Part shown: one piece after another, positions 48,113 to 57,086 of the stretch
How positions within the stretch are numbered: position 1 is the stretch's first letter
Layout of the letters: each line of letters begins with the position of its first letter
Assembly: GCF_018035235.1 (NCBI RefSeq)
Contig: NZ_WPCV01000005.1
Span: 620,001 to 684,000 of the forward strand
Source: Citrobacter sp. On2M
GTDB lineage: Bacteria > Pseudomonadota > Gammaproteobacteria > Enterobacterales > Enterobacteriaceae
DNA: 64,000 nucleotides
Reading direction: 5' to 3'
Notes under the pieces: generated by a model
Seen by the model: only the letters and a program-made list of their open reading frames with translations
Database searches by the model: none
What the model was told of the DNA's origin: nothing
Position numbers and translations under genes: made by a program

Positions 48113-48496
48113 ATGCTGAAATCACGCATAACGCTCCGACGACTTGCCTGGTCCACCACCTTTATGCTGTTTATCGGCGCGCTGCTCCTGACCTTGTCGG
48201 TCATCCGCCAGCAGGAGTCAACGCTTGCCATTCGTGCTGTAAACCAGGGAGCCAGCATGCCTGATGGCTTCTCTATCTGGCATCACCTGGACGCCAACGG
48301 CATTCGCTTTAAAAGTATAACTCCGCAAAATGACGCGCTGCTGATCACCTTTGATTCCAGCGCGCAGAGCGCAGCAGCAAAAGTCGTGCTGGACCGAACG
48401 TTACCGCACGGTTTCGTTATTGCTCAGCAGGATGATGATAATCAGGCGGTGCAGTGGTTATCTCGCTTACGTGATACCCCACACCGCTTTGGTTAA
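48113..48496 (+). CDS. mzrA: EnvZ/OmpR modulator MzrA
   Basis: MzrA (127 residues, formerly YqjB) is a small inner-membrane protein that binds EnvZ and links Cpx and EnvZ/OmpR signalling. It has one N-terminal membrane anchor ('LAWSTTFMLFIGALLLTLSVI', about residues 9-30) and a periplasmic C-terminal domain ('QNDALLITFDSSAQSAAAKV', 'DDDNQAVQWLSRLRDTPHRFG'). The start lies 3 bases after the yqjA stop, fitting the known yqjA-mzrA operon. Confidence 0.93.
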   Translation: MLKSRITLRRLAWSTTFMLFIGALLLTLSVIRQQESTLAIRAVNQGASMPDGFSIWHHLDANGIRFKSITPQNDALLITFDSSAQSAAAKVVLDRTLPHGFVIAQQDDDNQAVQWLSRLRDTPHRFG

Positions 48497-48644
48497 TCTC
48501 CAGGAATCTGAATTAGATCACTCACTTTGGTGATTTCATCGTTTAGCGCCTATGATTAATAAACTGGGTTAATGACTCAACGCTTTATTATTCTGGAGCA
48601 CCGACCATAAGCCACAAGGTCGAATCACAATGGAAGGTTCAAGA

Positions 48645-49013
48645 ATGAAATACCGCATCGCTTTAGCAATTAGCCTTTTCGCTCTCAGTGCCGGCAGTTA
48701 CGCATCCACCCTCTGTCAGGAAAAAGAACAGGATATCCAGCGGGAGATTAGCTATGCCGAAAAGCACAATAATCAGAGCCGCATCAATGGGCTGAACAAA
48801 GCGCTGAGCGAAGTTAGGGCCAACTGTACTGACAGTAAACTGCGCGCCGACCATCAGAAAAAAATCGCAGAACAGAAAAATGAGATAACCGAGCGTCAAC
48901 GTGATTTGGCCGAGGCGAAGCAAAAAGGCGATGCGGATAAAATCGCAAAGCGCGAGCATAAGCTTGCTGAAGCTCAGAAAGAGCTGAAAGAACTCGAGAC
49001 CCGCGATTACTAA
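48645..49013 (+). CDS. yqjC: Periplasmic DUF1090 protein YqjC
   Basis: YqjC (122 residues) starts with a signal peptide (MKYRIALAISLFALSAGSYA) and continues as a charged helical, probably coiled-coil protein of the DUF1090 family: 'CQEKEQDIQREISYAEKHNN', 'LNKALSEVRANC', 'KREHKLAEAQKELKELETRD'. Two conserved Cys residues sit in the periplasmic part. I use the ATG at 48645 (GGAAGG upstream), not the one at 48630, because it places the signal peptide at the very N-terminus. Function unknown; first gene of yqjCDEK. Confidence 0.93.
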   Translation: MKYRIALAISLFALSAGSYASTLCQEKEQDIQREISYAEKHNNQSRINGLNKALSEVRANCTDSKLRADHQKKIAEQKNEITERQRDLAEAKQKGDADKIAKREHKLAEAQKELKELETRDY

Positions 49014-49046
49014 GTACGGTAACTAGCCACTCAACTGGAGAAAACT

Positions 49047-49352
49047 ATGTCGAAAGATAATGCTACGGAAAACCTGCGCGCTGAGCTGAAATCTCTTGCG
49101 GATACGCTTGAAGAAGTACTTAGCTCCTCTGGCGATAAGTCGAAGGAAGAGATAAGTAAAATTCGCAGCAAAGCCGAACACGCGCTGCGCGAGAGTCGCC
49201 ATCGCCTGAGCGAAACCAGCGATGTGATTGCCAAACAGACCCGTGAGGCTGCGGCAAAAGCCGATAACTATGTGCGCGAAAACCCATGGACAGGCGTCGG
49301 CATTGGCGCTGCAGTCGGTGTGGTCCTTGGTGTACTGCTGTCGCGCCGCTAA
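49047..49352 (+). CDS. yqjD: Ribosome-associated membrane protein YqjD
   Basis: YqjD (101 residues) is of the ElaB/YgaM/YqjD family, tail-anchored inner-membrane proteins that bind ribosomes in stationary phase. The charged helical part ('LRAELKSLADTLEEVLSSSG', 'SKAEHALRESRHRLSETSDV') leads to a C-terminal membrane helix 'WTGVGIGAAVGVVLGVLLSRR'. ACTGGAG precedes the ATG. It is followed 2 bases later by yqjE. Confidence 0.95.
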   Translation: MSKDNATENLRAELKSLADTLEEVLSSSGDKSKEEISKIRSKAEHALRESRHRLSETSDVIAKQTREAAAKADNYVRENPWTGVGIGAAVGVVLGVLLSRR

Positions 49353-49354
49353 CA

Positions 49355-49750
49355 ATGGCAGACTCTCAACACGCACAAGGTCCAGGCAAAGGCGTACTGG
49401 GTATTGGACAGCGGATCCTGACGATTCTCGTTGAGATCGTAGAGACGCGGCTGCGGCTGGCCGTCGTTGAGCTGGAAGAGGAAAAAGCCAATCTCATCCA
49501 GATCCTGCTGATGCTTGGGCTGACCATGCTGTTCGCGGCGTTTGGCCTGATGAGTCTGATGGTGCTTATCATCTGGGCCATCGATCCTCAATATCGCCTG
49601 AACGCCATGATTGCCACTACCGTTGTGCTGTTGCTTTTAGCGTTTATCGGCGGGCTATGGACGTTGCGAAAAGCGCGTAAAACAACGCTGCTACGCCATA
49701 CGCGTAATGAACTCGCTAACGACAGGAAGGCCCTGGAGGATGAGGCATAA
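49355..49750 (+). CDS. yqjE: Inner-membrane protein YqjE (phage-holin III superfamily)
   Basis: YqjE (131 residues) has two strong membrane helices ('IQILLMLGLTMLFAAFGLMSLMVLIIWAI' and 'AMIATTVVLLLLAFIGGLWTL') after an amphipathic N-terminal helix, the Actinobacterial holin-X/YqjE pattern. The ATG at 49355 follows the yqjD stop directly; the longer frame upstream lies inside yqjD. The stop overlaps the yqjK start (TAATG). Function unknown, co-expressed with yqjD. Confidence 0.92.
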   Translation: MADSQHAQGPGKGVLGIGQRILTILVEIVETRLRLAVVELEEEKANLIQILLMLGLTMLFAAFGLMSLMVLIIWAIDPQYRLNAMIATTVVLLLLAFIGGLWTLRKARKTTLLRHTRNELANDRKALEDEA

Positions 49751-50049
49751 TGAGCAGTAAAGTCGAACGTCTACAACGTAAGGCGCAACTGCTTGGACAG
49801 ATCCAGCAGCAACGGCTGGATCTGTCTGCCGCTCGTCGCGACTGGCTGGAGGCAACCGAAGTCTACGATCGCGGCTGGAAAACGCTGTTGAACCTGCGCG
49901 GATGGGTGATAGTCGGGAGCAGTATTATGGCGGTTCGCACCATCCGTAATCCTAACCTGCTGGTACGCTGGGCTAAACGCGGCTTTAGCGTCTGGAGCAT
50001 CTGGCGTCTGGTGAAATCGACCATCAGACAGCAGCAGTTGCGCGGCTGA
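49750..50049 (+). CDS. yqjK: YqjK, small protein of the yqjCDEK operon
   Basis: YqjK (99 residues) is a basic protein with a coiled-coil-like N-terminus ('VERLQRKAQLLGQIQQQRLDL') and one weakly hydrophobic segment ('LLNLRGWVIVGSSIMAVRTI'). It belongs to the YqjK-like family of unknown function. The start ATG overlaps the yqjE stop by one base (TAATG), so translation is coupled. Confidence 0.9.
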   Translation: MSSKVERLQRKAQLLGQIQQQRLDLSAARRDWLEATEVYDRGWKTLLNLRGWVIVGSSIMAVRTIRNPNLLVRWAKRGFSVWSIWRLVKSTIRQQQLRG

Positions 50050-50224
50050 CCCTCTCTTCTCCCACCTAACCTCAAATTTTTTGAAGATTTCTGACAGTTT
50101 TCCTTGCTAACAATTGTCATTAGCCGCGTTTATGATTCTCTCCATCGACAGCAACGACGCACTCTGCGGCGTCGTTGCACAAAAAAACACAATAAGCCGC
50201 CTGAGTGGTTTCCTGGAGAGTATG

Positions 50225-50617
50225 ATGAAGAAATTAGAAGATGTTGGTGTACTGGTAGCGCGCATTCTGATGCCTATCCTGTTTATTACCGCAGGTTGGG
50301 GAAAAATCACCGGATATGCGGGTACCCAACAGTACATGGAAGCCATGGGCGTCCCAGGATTTATGCTGCCGCTGGTTATTCTGCTTGAGTTTGGCGGCGG
50401 TCTGGCAATTCTGTTCGGTTTCCTGACTCGTACTACCGCGCTGTTCACCGCAGGCTTCACGCTGCTAACGGCGTTCCTTTTCCACAGCAACTTTGCTGAA
50501 GGTATGAACTCTCTGATGTTTATGAAAAACCTGACCATCGCAGGCGGCTTCCTGCTGCTGGCTATCACCGGTCCGGGCGCATTCAGTATTGACCGTGTAC
50601 TGAATAAAAAGTGGTAA
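50225..50617 (+). CDS. yqjF: DoxX-family membrane protein YqjF
   Basis: YqjF (130 residues) is a four-helix DoxX-type inner-membrane protein: 'VGVLVARILMPILFITAGWGKITGY', 'GFMLPLVILLEFGGGLAILFGF', 'ALFTAGFTLLTAFLFHSNF' and 'GGFLLLAITGPGAF'. I choose the ATG at 50225 because GGAG lies 6 bases upstream; the ATG at 50222 would be too close to it and the long upstream frame has no site. Its role is not settled. A perfect palindrome terminator follows. Confidence 0.92.
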   Translation: MKKLEDVGVLVARILMPILFITAGWGKITGYAGTQQYMEAMGVPGFMLPLVILLEFGGGLAILFGFLTRTTALFTAGFTLLTAFLFHSNFAEGMNSLMFMKNLTIAGGFLLLAITGPGAFSIDRVLNKKW

Positions 50618-50639
50618 GCGAGCTATACTGAACACATCA

Positions 50640-50667
50640 AAAAGCGAGGAGATATCTCCTCGCTTTT
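50640..50667. terminator. Terminator between yqjF and yqjG
   Basis: AAAAGCGAGGAGAT and ATCTCCTCGCTTTT form a perfect 28-base palindrome ending in TTTT. Readthrough could form the yqjG leader; yqjG begins 23 bases later with TGAGGAG upstream. Confidence 0.78.
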
Positions 50668-50689
50668 GCTATCTGAGGAGACGAAAATC

Positions 50690-51676
50690 ATGGGACAACT
50701 GATTGACGGCGTCTGGCACGACACCTGGTATGACACCAAATCAACTGGGGGGAAATTTCAACGCTCTGCATCGGCTTTCCGTAACTGGCTCACCGCGGAT
50801 GGCGCTCCGGGTCCAACCGGTGAAGGTGGCTTCGCCGCCGAAAAAGACCGCTATCATCTGTACGTTTCTTTGGCCTGCCCGTGGGCGCATCGCACGCTGA
50901 TTTTGCGTAAACTTAAAGGGCTGGAACCGTTTATTTCCGTTTCCGTTGTGCATCCGTTAATGCTGGAAAACGGCTGGACCTTTGACGACAACTTCCCGGC
51001 GGCAACTGGCGATACCCTGTATCAGCACGAATTTCTTTATCAGCTGTATTTACACGCCGATCCACACTACAGCGGTCGGGTGACCGTTCCGGTATTGTGG
51101 GACAAAAAGAACCACACCATTGTCAGTAACGAATCCGCAGAAATCATCCGCATGTTTAACACTGCGTTTGATGCGCAGGGTGCGAAAGCCGGGGATTACT
51201 ATCCACCAACTCTGCAAAGTAAAATCGACGAGCTGAACGGCTGGATCTATGACAACGTCAATAACGGTGTATATAAAGCCGGATTTGCCACCAGCCAGGA
51301 AGCCTACGACGATGCCGTGGAAAAAGTCTTTCAATCGCTTGCACGACTGGAGCAGATCCTGGGTCAGCATCGCTACCTGACCGGCGACCAGTTAACTGAG
51401 GCCGATATTCGCCTGTGGACCACGCTGGTACGCTTTGATCCGGTCTATGTGACCCACTTCAAGTGCGACAAACACCGTATCAGTGACTACCTGAATCTGT
51501 ACGGTTTTCTGCGCGATATCTACCAGATGCCGGGTATTGCAGATACCGTCAACTTTGACCACATCCGTCATCACTACTTCCGTAGCCACAAAACAATCAA
51601 CCCGACCGGTATTATTTCAATCGGCCCGTGGCAGGACCTCGACGAACCTCATGGGCGTGACGAGCGTTTCGCCTGA
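50690..51676 (+). CDS. yqjG: Glutathionyl-hydroquinone reductase YqjG
   Basis: YqjG (328 residues) reduces glutathionyl-hydroquinones, a Xi-class glutathione transferase. The catalytic Cys63 sits in 'VSLACPWAHRTLILRKLKGL', as in E. coli. The C-terminal helical domain includes 'LEQILGQHRYLTGDQLTEADIRLWTTLVRFDPVY'. The ATG at 50690 gives 'MGQLIDGVWHDTWYDTKSTG' with GAGGAGAC upstream; an earlier in-frame start lies inside the terminator hairpin. Cytoplasmic dimer by family. Confidence 0.95.
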   Translation: MGQLIDGVWHDTWYDTKSTGGKFQRSASAFRNWLTADGAPGPTGEGGFAAEKDRYHLYVSLACPWAHRTLILRKLKGLEPFISVSVVHPLMLENGWTFDDNFPAATGDTLYQHEFLYQLYLHADPHYSGRVTVPVLWDKKNHTIVSNESAEIIRMFNTAFDAQGAKAGDYYPPTLQSKIDELNGWIYDNVNNGVYKAGFATSQEAYDDAVEKVFQSLARLEQILGQHRYLTGDQLTEADIRLWTTLVRFDPVYVTHFKCDKHRISDYLNLYGFLRDIYQMPGIADTVNFDHIRHHYFRSHKTINPTGIISIGPWQDLDEPHGRDERFA

Positions 51677-51800
51677 TTTACACTGGCCTCCGTTTGGGGC
51701 CAAATAATTAATACTACAAACATTTACCAGCATTCCATTCGCAGCTATTCTTAATTTGATTGCTTTAAAAACAAGTAATTGAACGCAGAACGAGGCAAAA

Positions 51801-52166
51801 ATGGATTGGTATTTAAACGTATTAAAGAACTACTTTGGGTTTGGTGGCCGCGCGCGTCGTAAAGAATACTGGATGTTTGTGCTGGTCAACATCATCTTCA
51901 CGTTCGTGCTGGGCATTCTGGACAGAATGCTTGGCTGGGAACGCGCCGGAGGAGAAGGCATATTAACAACGATTTATGGGGTTCTGGTCTTTATTCCGTG
52001 GTGGGCGGTACAGTTCCGGCGTTTACATGACACCGATCGTTCAGCCTGGTGGCTACTGGTGCTATTGATCCCGATCGTCGGCTGGTTGGTCATCATTATT
52101 TTCAACTGTCAAAACGGCACTCCGGGGAGCAACCGCTTCGGCGCTGACCCCAAACAGCTGTCCTGA
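51801..52166 (+). CDS. yhaH: DUF805 membrane protein YhaH
   Basis: YhaH (121 residues) is a DUF805 inner-membrane protein with three to four helices ('EYWMFVLVNIIFTFVLGILD', 'ILTTIYGVLVFIPWWAVQF', 'WWLLVLLIPIVGWLVIIIF') and the family motif 'RRLHDTDRSAWW'. Function unknown. GAGGC precedes the ATG. In E. coli it is controlled by YhaJ, whose gene is convergent here. Confidence 0.93.
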   Translation: MDWYLNVLKNYFGFGGRARRKEYWMFVLVNIIFTFVLGILDRMLGWERAGGEGILTTIYGVLVFIPWWAVQFRRLHDTDRSAWWLLVLLIPIVGWLVIIIFNCQNGTPGSNRFGADPKQLS

Positions 52167-52168
52167 AT

Positions 52169-52205
52169 TCAAATACGCCCCTTCCGTTGAAGGGGTGTAT
52201 TTCTT
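52169..52205. terminator. Bidirectional terminator between yhaH and yhaJ
   Basis: AAATACGCCCCTTC and GAAGGGGTGTATTT pair nearly perfectly around CGTT, with A-run before and TTTCTT after, in the 37-base gap between convergent stops. Confidence 0.85.
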
Positions 52206-53100
52206 ATTTACCCGCGAATAGTTTCGGGATTTCCCGCAGACACCAGGATTTCGCCTCGCCCATGCTGTCCCGGCGCCAGGCCATAATAATATCAATTTCA
52301 CTTGTCGATTCCGGGCTTACTACCCGCAGCCGACCTGCCGCAATGTCCTCTTCTACCAGCGGATACGGCATTGTCGCCACGCCAAGGCCGGCCAATAACG
52401 CCTGGCGTTTATCTTCTATCGTACTCACCGTCAGACGCGGCTGTTTATCCAGCAATTGGACCGTGAGTACCGGACGTTCACGGGCGGTGTCCGCCACCGC
52501 GATCCCGCGGTACTTCACACGGGTGACTTCCGATAACGGTTCCGGCTCCTGATGGATGGGATGATCCGGAGCCGCCACATAGACGTTCATCAGCGAGTAT
52601 AGCTTGCGCGAATTGATTTCTGAGGATGAGCGAAAATGCATATCCGGCGCAATCACGATATCCGCCCGTCCCTGCTCCAAACGCTCCCATGCTCCGGCCA
52701 AGACTTCGGTAATAACGGAAAGCTGGGTATTGGCCTTCCCGGCAAGTCGGTCAATCAGCGGGAAAAACGCCGCTGTCGGCACCAGCGCTTCGGTAACGAT
52801 GGTCAGATGCGTTTCCCAACCGCGAGCCAGTGCTTCGGCATCGGTGGTCAGTTTATCCGCGGCTTCCAGCAGTACGCGTCCACGCTCCAGCAGCATACGC
52901 CCGACGTTAGTGAACTTTGTGCGATGGCCTGAACGGTCAAACAGCACCACGTCCAGCTCTTCCTCCAGTTTCTGCATGGTATAGCTGAGCGCGGAAGGCA
53001 CGCGCCCTAGTTCGTCTGCCGCTGCGGCAAAGCTGCCGCGCCTGTCTATTGCGTCCATGACGCGTAACGCTTCAAGCGTTAAAGCCCTTTCTTTGGCCAT
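52204..53100 (-). CDS. yhaJ: LysR-family regulator YhaJ
   Basis: YhaJ (298 residues) is a LysR-type regulator. The N-terminal winged helix is 'ALTLEALRVMDAIDRRGSFAAAADELGRVPSALSYTMQKLEEEL'; the C-terminal periplasmic-binding-like domain includes 'LTIVTEALVPTAAFFPLIDR' and 'QALLAGLGVATMPYPLVEED'. In E. coli it regulates yhaK/yhaH and virulence and responds to aromatic compounds. The start at 53100 gives the E. coli length. It is divergent from yhaK across 104 bases. Confidence 0.95.
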   Translation of the reverse strand: MAKERALTLEALRVMDAIDRRGSFAAAADELGRVPSALSYTMQKLEEELDVVLFDRSGHRTKFTNVGRMLLERGRVLLEAADKLTTDAEALARGWETHLTIVTEALVPTAAFFPLIDRLAGKANTQLSVITEVLAGAWERLEQGRADIVIAPDMHFRSSSEINSRKLYSLMNVYVAAPDHPIHQEPEPLSEVTRVKYRGIAVADTARERPVLTVQLLDKQPRLTVSTIEDKRQALLAGLGVATMPYPLVEEDIAAGRLRVVSPESTSEIDIIMAWRRDSMGEAKSWCLREIPKLFAGK

Positions 53101-53204
53101 CTCGTTCTCATTCAGGAAATTTGAACATACCGGGCAGAATATCTGGCTAACAATGCAGCGTCTAGCCATTTAACATAAAAGGAAGTAAAGAGAGGTCAAG
53201 AACT

Positions 53205-53906
53205 ATGATTACTACCCGTACAGCCAAACAATGCGGGCAAGCAGACTACGGCTGGCTGCAGGCTCGTTATACCTTCTCCTTTGGACACTATTTTGATCCT
53301 AAACTGCTGGGTTATGCCTCGCTGCGTGTTCTGAACCAGGAAGTTCTGGCACCGGGGGCCTCTTTCCAGCCACGTACCTATCCGAAGGTGGATATCGTCA
53401 ATCTGATTCTCGAAGGGGAAGCGGAGTATCGCGATAGCGAAGGCAACCATATCCAGGCCAAAGCGGGAGAGGTTTTACTTCTCGCGACACAGCCGGGGAT
53501 CAGCTACAGCGAACACAATATCAGCAAGGATAAATCGTTAACCCGAATGCAGCTGTGGCTGGACGCCTGCCCGCAGCGCGAAAATGCCTGCGTACAGAAA
53601 GCCACGCTGAGTGCCGGTAAGCATCAATTGCTGGCCTCGCCGGACGGTGAACAAGGCAGCCTGCACCTGCGCCAACAGGTATGGGTACACCACGTTGAAC
53701 TGCAACAAGGTGAATCGCTGAGTTTTCAGTTACATGGGCCACGGGCTTACTTACAGTCGATCCACGGCAGATTCCATGCGGTGACCGCTGGCGCAGAAAA
53801 GGAAGCACTTACCTGCGGCGATGGCGCATTTATTCGTGACGAAACTAACATAACGTTAGTCGCCGATACCTCGCTGCGCGCTTTGCTGATAGATTTGCCC
53901 GTATAG
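53205..53906 (+). CDS. yhaK: Pirin-like bicupin protein YhaK
   Basis: YhaK (233 residues) is a cytoplasmic pirin-family bicupin, described as a redox-sensitive protein in E. coli. The pirin domain shows 'YTFSFGHYFDPKLLGYASLRVLNQ', 'YPKVDIVNLILEGEAEYRDS' and 'AGEVLLLATQPGISYSEHN'; the second cupin follows with 'SFQLHGPRAYLQSIHG'. The first-cupin metal residues of active pirins are partly replaced, as in E. coli YhaK. Divergent from yhaJ, its likely regulator; yhaL follows. Confidence 0.93.
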   Translation: MITTRTAKQCGQADYGWLQARYTFSFGHYFDPKLLGYASLRVLNQEVLAPGASFQPRTYPKVDIVNLILEGEAEYRDSEGNHIQAKAGEVLLLATQPGISYSEHNISKDKSLTRMQLWLDACPQRENACVQKATLSAGKHQLLASPDGEQGSLHLRQQVWVHHVELQQGESLSFQLHGPRAYLQSIHGRFHAVTAGAEKEALTCGDGAFIRDETNITLVADTSLRALLIDLPV

Positions 53907-53932
53907 TCAGAGAAAACAACGGAGTACGACTG

Positions 53933-54082
53933 TTGAGTAAGAAAACATCAAAAAAACGCCAGCCGCAGGTTGCGCCGGAAAAACGAGAAACAGTTCCCTT
54001 CGGCTATGAAGAAATGCTGACAGAGCTGGAAGCAATTGTGGCCGATGCTGAGCTACGGCTGGAAGACGAAGAAGCCGCCTGA
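53933..54082 (+). CDS. yhaL: Small protein YhaL (TTG start)
   Basis: A 49-residue protein, too short for many gene finders. It starts with TTG at 53933, 8 bases after GGAG, and reads M(L)SKKTSKKRQPQVAPEKRET... then 'FGYEEMLTELEAIVADAELR'. The lysine-rich start and the acidic helical C-terminus match E. coli YhaL in order and spacing. Function unknown. It lies 26 bases after yhaK, and its last codons form the left arm of a terminator. Confidence 0.82.
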   Translation: MSKKTSKKRQPQVAPEKRETVPFGYEEMLTELEAIVADAELRLEDEEAA

Positions 54083-54094
54083 AAAGGCGGCTTT
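54072..54094 (+). terminator. Terminator overlapping the yhaL stop
   Basis: AAGCCGCC and GGCGGCTT pair perfectly around TGAAAA; the loop contains the yhaL stop codon. The T-run is short (TTTG). Confidence 0.72.
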
Positions 54095-54136
54095 GACTTA
54101 TGCCGGATGACGACTCCACGTTACCCGGCCTGGAGA

Positions 54137-55447
54137 TTAATGTGCCTTACTGGCCATGATCTCAATGATCTGTTTGTCGGTTTCCTGCATCGAACGACAT
54201 GCCAGCGCACACAAGTTAGTGATAGATTGCTCGACGTTATGCGCCACAATCCCCTCGTTGCCGGTTACTGCAGTATCATCCAACGCCATCAGCACCGCTT
54301 TCCACGCCGCAGATGCGCTGGTTGAAACTTTCATCGCGCAGCTGTTTGAAGCGCCATCGCAAATCATGCCGCTCACGTCACCAATCATGCTGCTGATCGC
54401 CATCGCGATGGTGTTGTAGCGGCCATCCACGATCCATGCCATCCCTGCCGCAGCGCCCATCGCCGCCGTGGTTGCCGCGCACAGCGCAGACAAACGCGGA
54501 AGCTGATGATGGATGTAAATAGCGCTCAGGTGAGACAGCATCAGCGCACGCGCCAGTTTCTCCTCATCCGCGCCAAAGTGTTCAGCTACCACCATCACCG
54601 GGACGGTGGCGGTAATCCCCTGATTACCGGAACCGGAGTTGCTCATGGCTGGCAGCGTCGCCCCGCCCATTCGCGCATCCGATGCCGCACTGGTGCGGAT
54701 CAGAATAGAGGTAGAAAGATCGTTCGCCAACAGGCCACGCGCGCACTGCTTCTCAAGTGTGGTTCCGATGTGCAAGCCCCAGTTACCACGCAGCCCTTCC
54801 TGAGACAGCGCACCGTTCAGCTTTGCCGCATCAAGAATAAAGCGGATCGACTCAAACGGTACCGCGTTCACGAACGCCAGAATCTCTTCCAGCGAGGTGT
54901 GAGACAGTACCGCCAGCGGCGACTCCAGCTCCTCTTCCTGCGCGTTCTGTTCTGTGGTGAACACCACGCCTTTATTGGTCTCGATATGCACAATGTTGGT
55001 ATGCCCACCAACAATCGTCACGCACGCCCATCCTTCAGCGCTGTAAACCTTCGCGCGGGAAAAGAGGATATCCTCGCAAGGCTCCTGCAGCATCACCGCA
55101 ACCTTGCCAGCGCTCAACATCGCTTTCGCATCAGCGATCGCTTGTGGCGACGCATCTTTCAGTACCTCTAAACCGGCACGGGCATTTCCCCCCAGCGCAC
55201 CCAGCGCCGCCGCGACAGGTAACCCGACCATTCCGGTACCCGGCACGGTAACGCCCATGCCGTTTTTCATCAGGTTCGGTGAGACCCACGCATCAATACG
55301 TTCAACCGCACCGTCCAGCTCAGAGGATGCGACCGCTGCCGCCAGCGCCAGAGAGATAGGTTCCGTACAACCCAGCGCAGGCTTAACCTCCTCCTGCACC
55401 GCGCGGATAAAACTATCCCATAATGGATTCAATGTAGTCTCAAACAT
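54137..55447 (-). CDS. cyuA: L-cysteine desulfidase YhaM (CyuA)
   Basis: CyuA/YhaM (436 residues) breaks L-cysteine to pyruvate, sulfide and ammonia under anaerobic conditions. It belongs to the UPF0597/serine dehydratase-alpha-like family with 4Fe-4S-type cysteines: '[20 protein letters not shown]', '[20 protein letters not shown]', '[20 protein letters not shown]'. Length equals E. coli. It lies 24 bases after yhaO on the same strand; together they are the cysteine import and breakdown operon. Confidence 0.93.
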   Translation of the reverse strand: MFETTLNPLWDSFIRAVQEEVKPALGCTEPISLALAAAVASSELDGAVERIDAWVSPNLMKNGMGVTVPGTGMVGLPVAAALGALGGNARAGLEVLKDASPQAIADAKAMLSAGKVAVMLQEPCEDILFSRAKVYSAEGWACVTIVGGHTNIVHIETNKGVVFTTEQNAQEEELESPLAVLSHTSLEEILAFVNAVPFESIRFILDAAKLNGALSQEGLRGNWGLHIGTTLEKQCARGLLANDLSTSILIRTSAASDARMGGATLPAMSNSGSGNQGITATVPVMVVAEHFGADEEKLARALMLSHLSAIYIHHQLPRLSALCAATTAAMGAAAGMAWIVDGRYNTIAMAISSMIGDVSGMICDGASNSCAMKVSTSASAAWKAVLMALDDTAVTGNEGIVAHNVEQSITNLCALACRSMQETDKQIIEIMASKAH

Positions 55448-55471
55448 AACAACAACCTTTGCTCAGATAAC

Positions 55472-56803
55472 TCAGGAAAATGCCAGGAACGGAGAAACGC
55501 ACAGCAGCAGGCCCGTGATAATAATCAGATACAGGGAAGCGCCTTTGTATTTGTGCAGTGAAGGAACTTTGTAGACCAGCCAGGCCGGGATCAGACAACC
55601 CACCATGCCGAAGATAGGACTACAAATAGAGGTGAAGCTCAGCACCGGCGCATTGAGCACAATTGCGCTCCAGGCCAGCAGGATGGCGAAAACCATAATG
55701 CCGCGCTGAACCAGGGTTTCGTTGATTTTCTCGGCTGGCATTTTGCGGCGCAGCACGTTCATTACGATCCCCTGAGTCGCTTCACGGAAACCTAAGTAGA
55801 CGCCGAAGAAAGCGGTCATAACGGCAAAGATGTTCAGAACAACGCTGACGATTTTCACCCAACCAGCACCCGCACCGCTGATAAACTGCGCGGCAATCGC
55901 CAGAGCGGAAATATTCTGCTCATAAGCTTTAACCGCTTCGTCATGACCCATCGCCAACGTGAAGGAAACGGCGTAGAAAAAGACGGTAACAAACAGAATG
56001 CCGAACGCGATATTCATCGCTCGCAGGGCTTTATGGCGCGCCACTTCAATGGATTTGTTGCGAGAACGATACGAGATAACCATCGGGCTTAATGTCTGAA
56101 TAAACAGAATTGAGGTCAGCGTAAATGGCAACGTGATGATCGCGTTTTTGATCAGCAGCGCCATCGGCGGCAGTGAACCTACGTTATACAAATGCCACAT
56201 CCCAACCATCGATACGCCAAGCGCTGCCACTACCAGCAGTTTGGTCAGCACCATGCCGGTGGAGATTTTAAACAGCAGTTTTTCCCCGCGTGACGAGATG
56301 GCCACCAGAATGCAAATCAACACCAGACCATAGAACGGGCTATCGGACAGTAAACCTTCAGTAACGCCAAAAGTGTGCAGGTAAGAGGCGCTATCGTTGG
56401 TGATCGCGGTGGAATAAACAAACATCCAGATAACCAGCATCACAAAATACAACGCACCTAACAGAATGCCCCAGTTTTTACCCAGGTAGCCGCTGATCAC
56501 ACTCGGGTAGTCTTTACATTCCGGGGACTCAGCCAGCGTATTGATAAACAACCGCTGGAACAGATACATGGCTGGATAGCCAATAACAGAGGAGAGCAAA
56601 AACACCCACAGCCCCATCAGCCCGACCTGGACAGGAAGAAAAACAATCCCTGCGCCAATCGCCATACCGATACTCATAATGACCCAGCCAGTGTCCGTGC
56701 TGTCGAATTTAATGGCTTCACGCCATTCGCTTTCGGTCATTCCCGCCCGACGCGCCGGGGCAGATGCGTCGAGTATTACGCTGTTATTCGTTGCCGTTTC
56801 CAT
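55472..56803 (-). CDS. cyuP: Cysteine/serine transporter YhaO (CyuP)
   Basis: CyuP/YhaO (443 residues) is an inner-membrane transporter of the hydroxy/aromatic amino acid permease (SdaC/TdcC) type, importing cysteine (and probably serine). About 11 helices are seen, starting 'TGWVIMSIGMAIGAGIVFLP' and including 'ITLPFTLTSILFIQTLSPMVISY'. The ATG at 56803 gives 'METATNNSVILDASAPARRA', the E. coli start. First gene of cyuPA. Confidence 0.93.
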   Translation of the reverse strand: METATNNSVILDASAPARRAGMTESEWREAIKFDSTDTGWVIMSIGMAIGAGIVFLPVQVGLMGLWVFLLSSVIGYPAMYLFQRLFINTLAESPECKDYPSVISGYLGKNWGILLGALYFVMLVIWMFVYSTAITNDSASYLHTFGVTEGLLSDSPFYGLVLICILVAISSRGEKLLFKISTGMVLTKLLVVAALGVSMVGMWHLYNVGSLPPMALLIKNAIITLPFTLTSILFIQTLSPMVISYRSRNKSIEVARHKALRAMNIAFGILFVTVFFYAVSFTLAMGHDEAVKAYEQNISALAIAAQFISGAGAGWVKIVSVVLNIFAVMTAFFGVYLGFREATQGIVMNVLRRKMPAEKINETLVQRGIMVFAILLAWSAIVLNAPVLSFTSICSPIFGMVGCLIPAWLVYKVPSLHKYKGASLYLIIITGLLLCVSPFLAFS

Positions 56804-57033
56804 AAAAATCTCGCTCAAAATGTAGGGTAAGGTTTTATTATTTTTCCGTTCCGCATCAATGCGATACGCGGTACGAGTCGTGCAGGCGAGTTCGTTAGAA
56901 TGGAGAAATCATACGCCGAGGGTCAGAGAAAAACTTCACAAACATACCCCTTTATTTCACAATGTTTAATAAAATTTTTCTTATTTATATTTATAAAATG
57001 GAACCATTTTCTCTTTTTGAGGCGGATCACAAC
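56804..57033. promoter_or_regulatory. cyuP upstream region
   Basis: 230 bases between the tdc terminator and cyuP. It is AT-rich ('TTTAATAAAATTTTTCTTATTTATATTTATAAAATGG' type sequence in its middle) and must contain the cyuP promoter and the target of its Lrp-type activator; I cannot assign boxes. Confidence 0.5.
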
Positions 57034-57061
57034 AAAAAAAAGGGCGCACTCAAGTGCGCCC
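57034..57061 (-). terminator. Terminator of the tdc operon
   Basis: On the minus strand GGGCGCACT pairs with AGTGCGCCC around TG, followed by eight T. It lies 25 bases after the tdcG stop. Confidence 0.92.
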
Positions 57062-57086
57062 AAAGGAGAAATAAACACAAATTCAG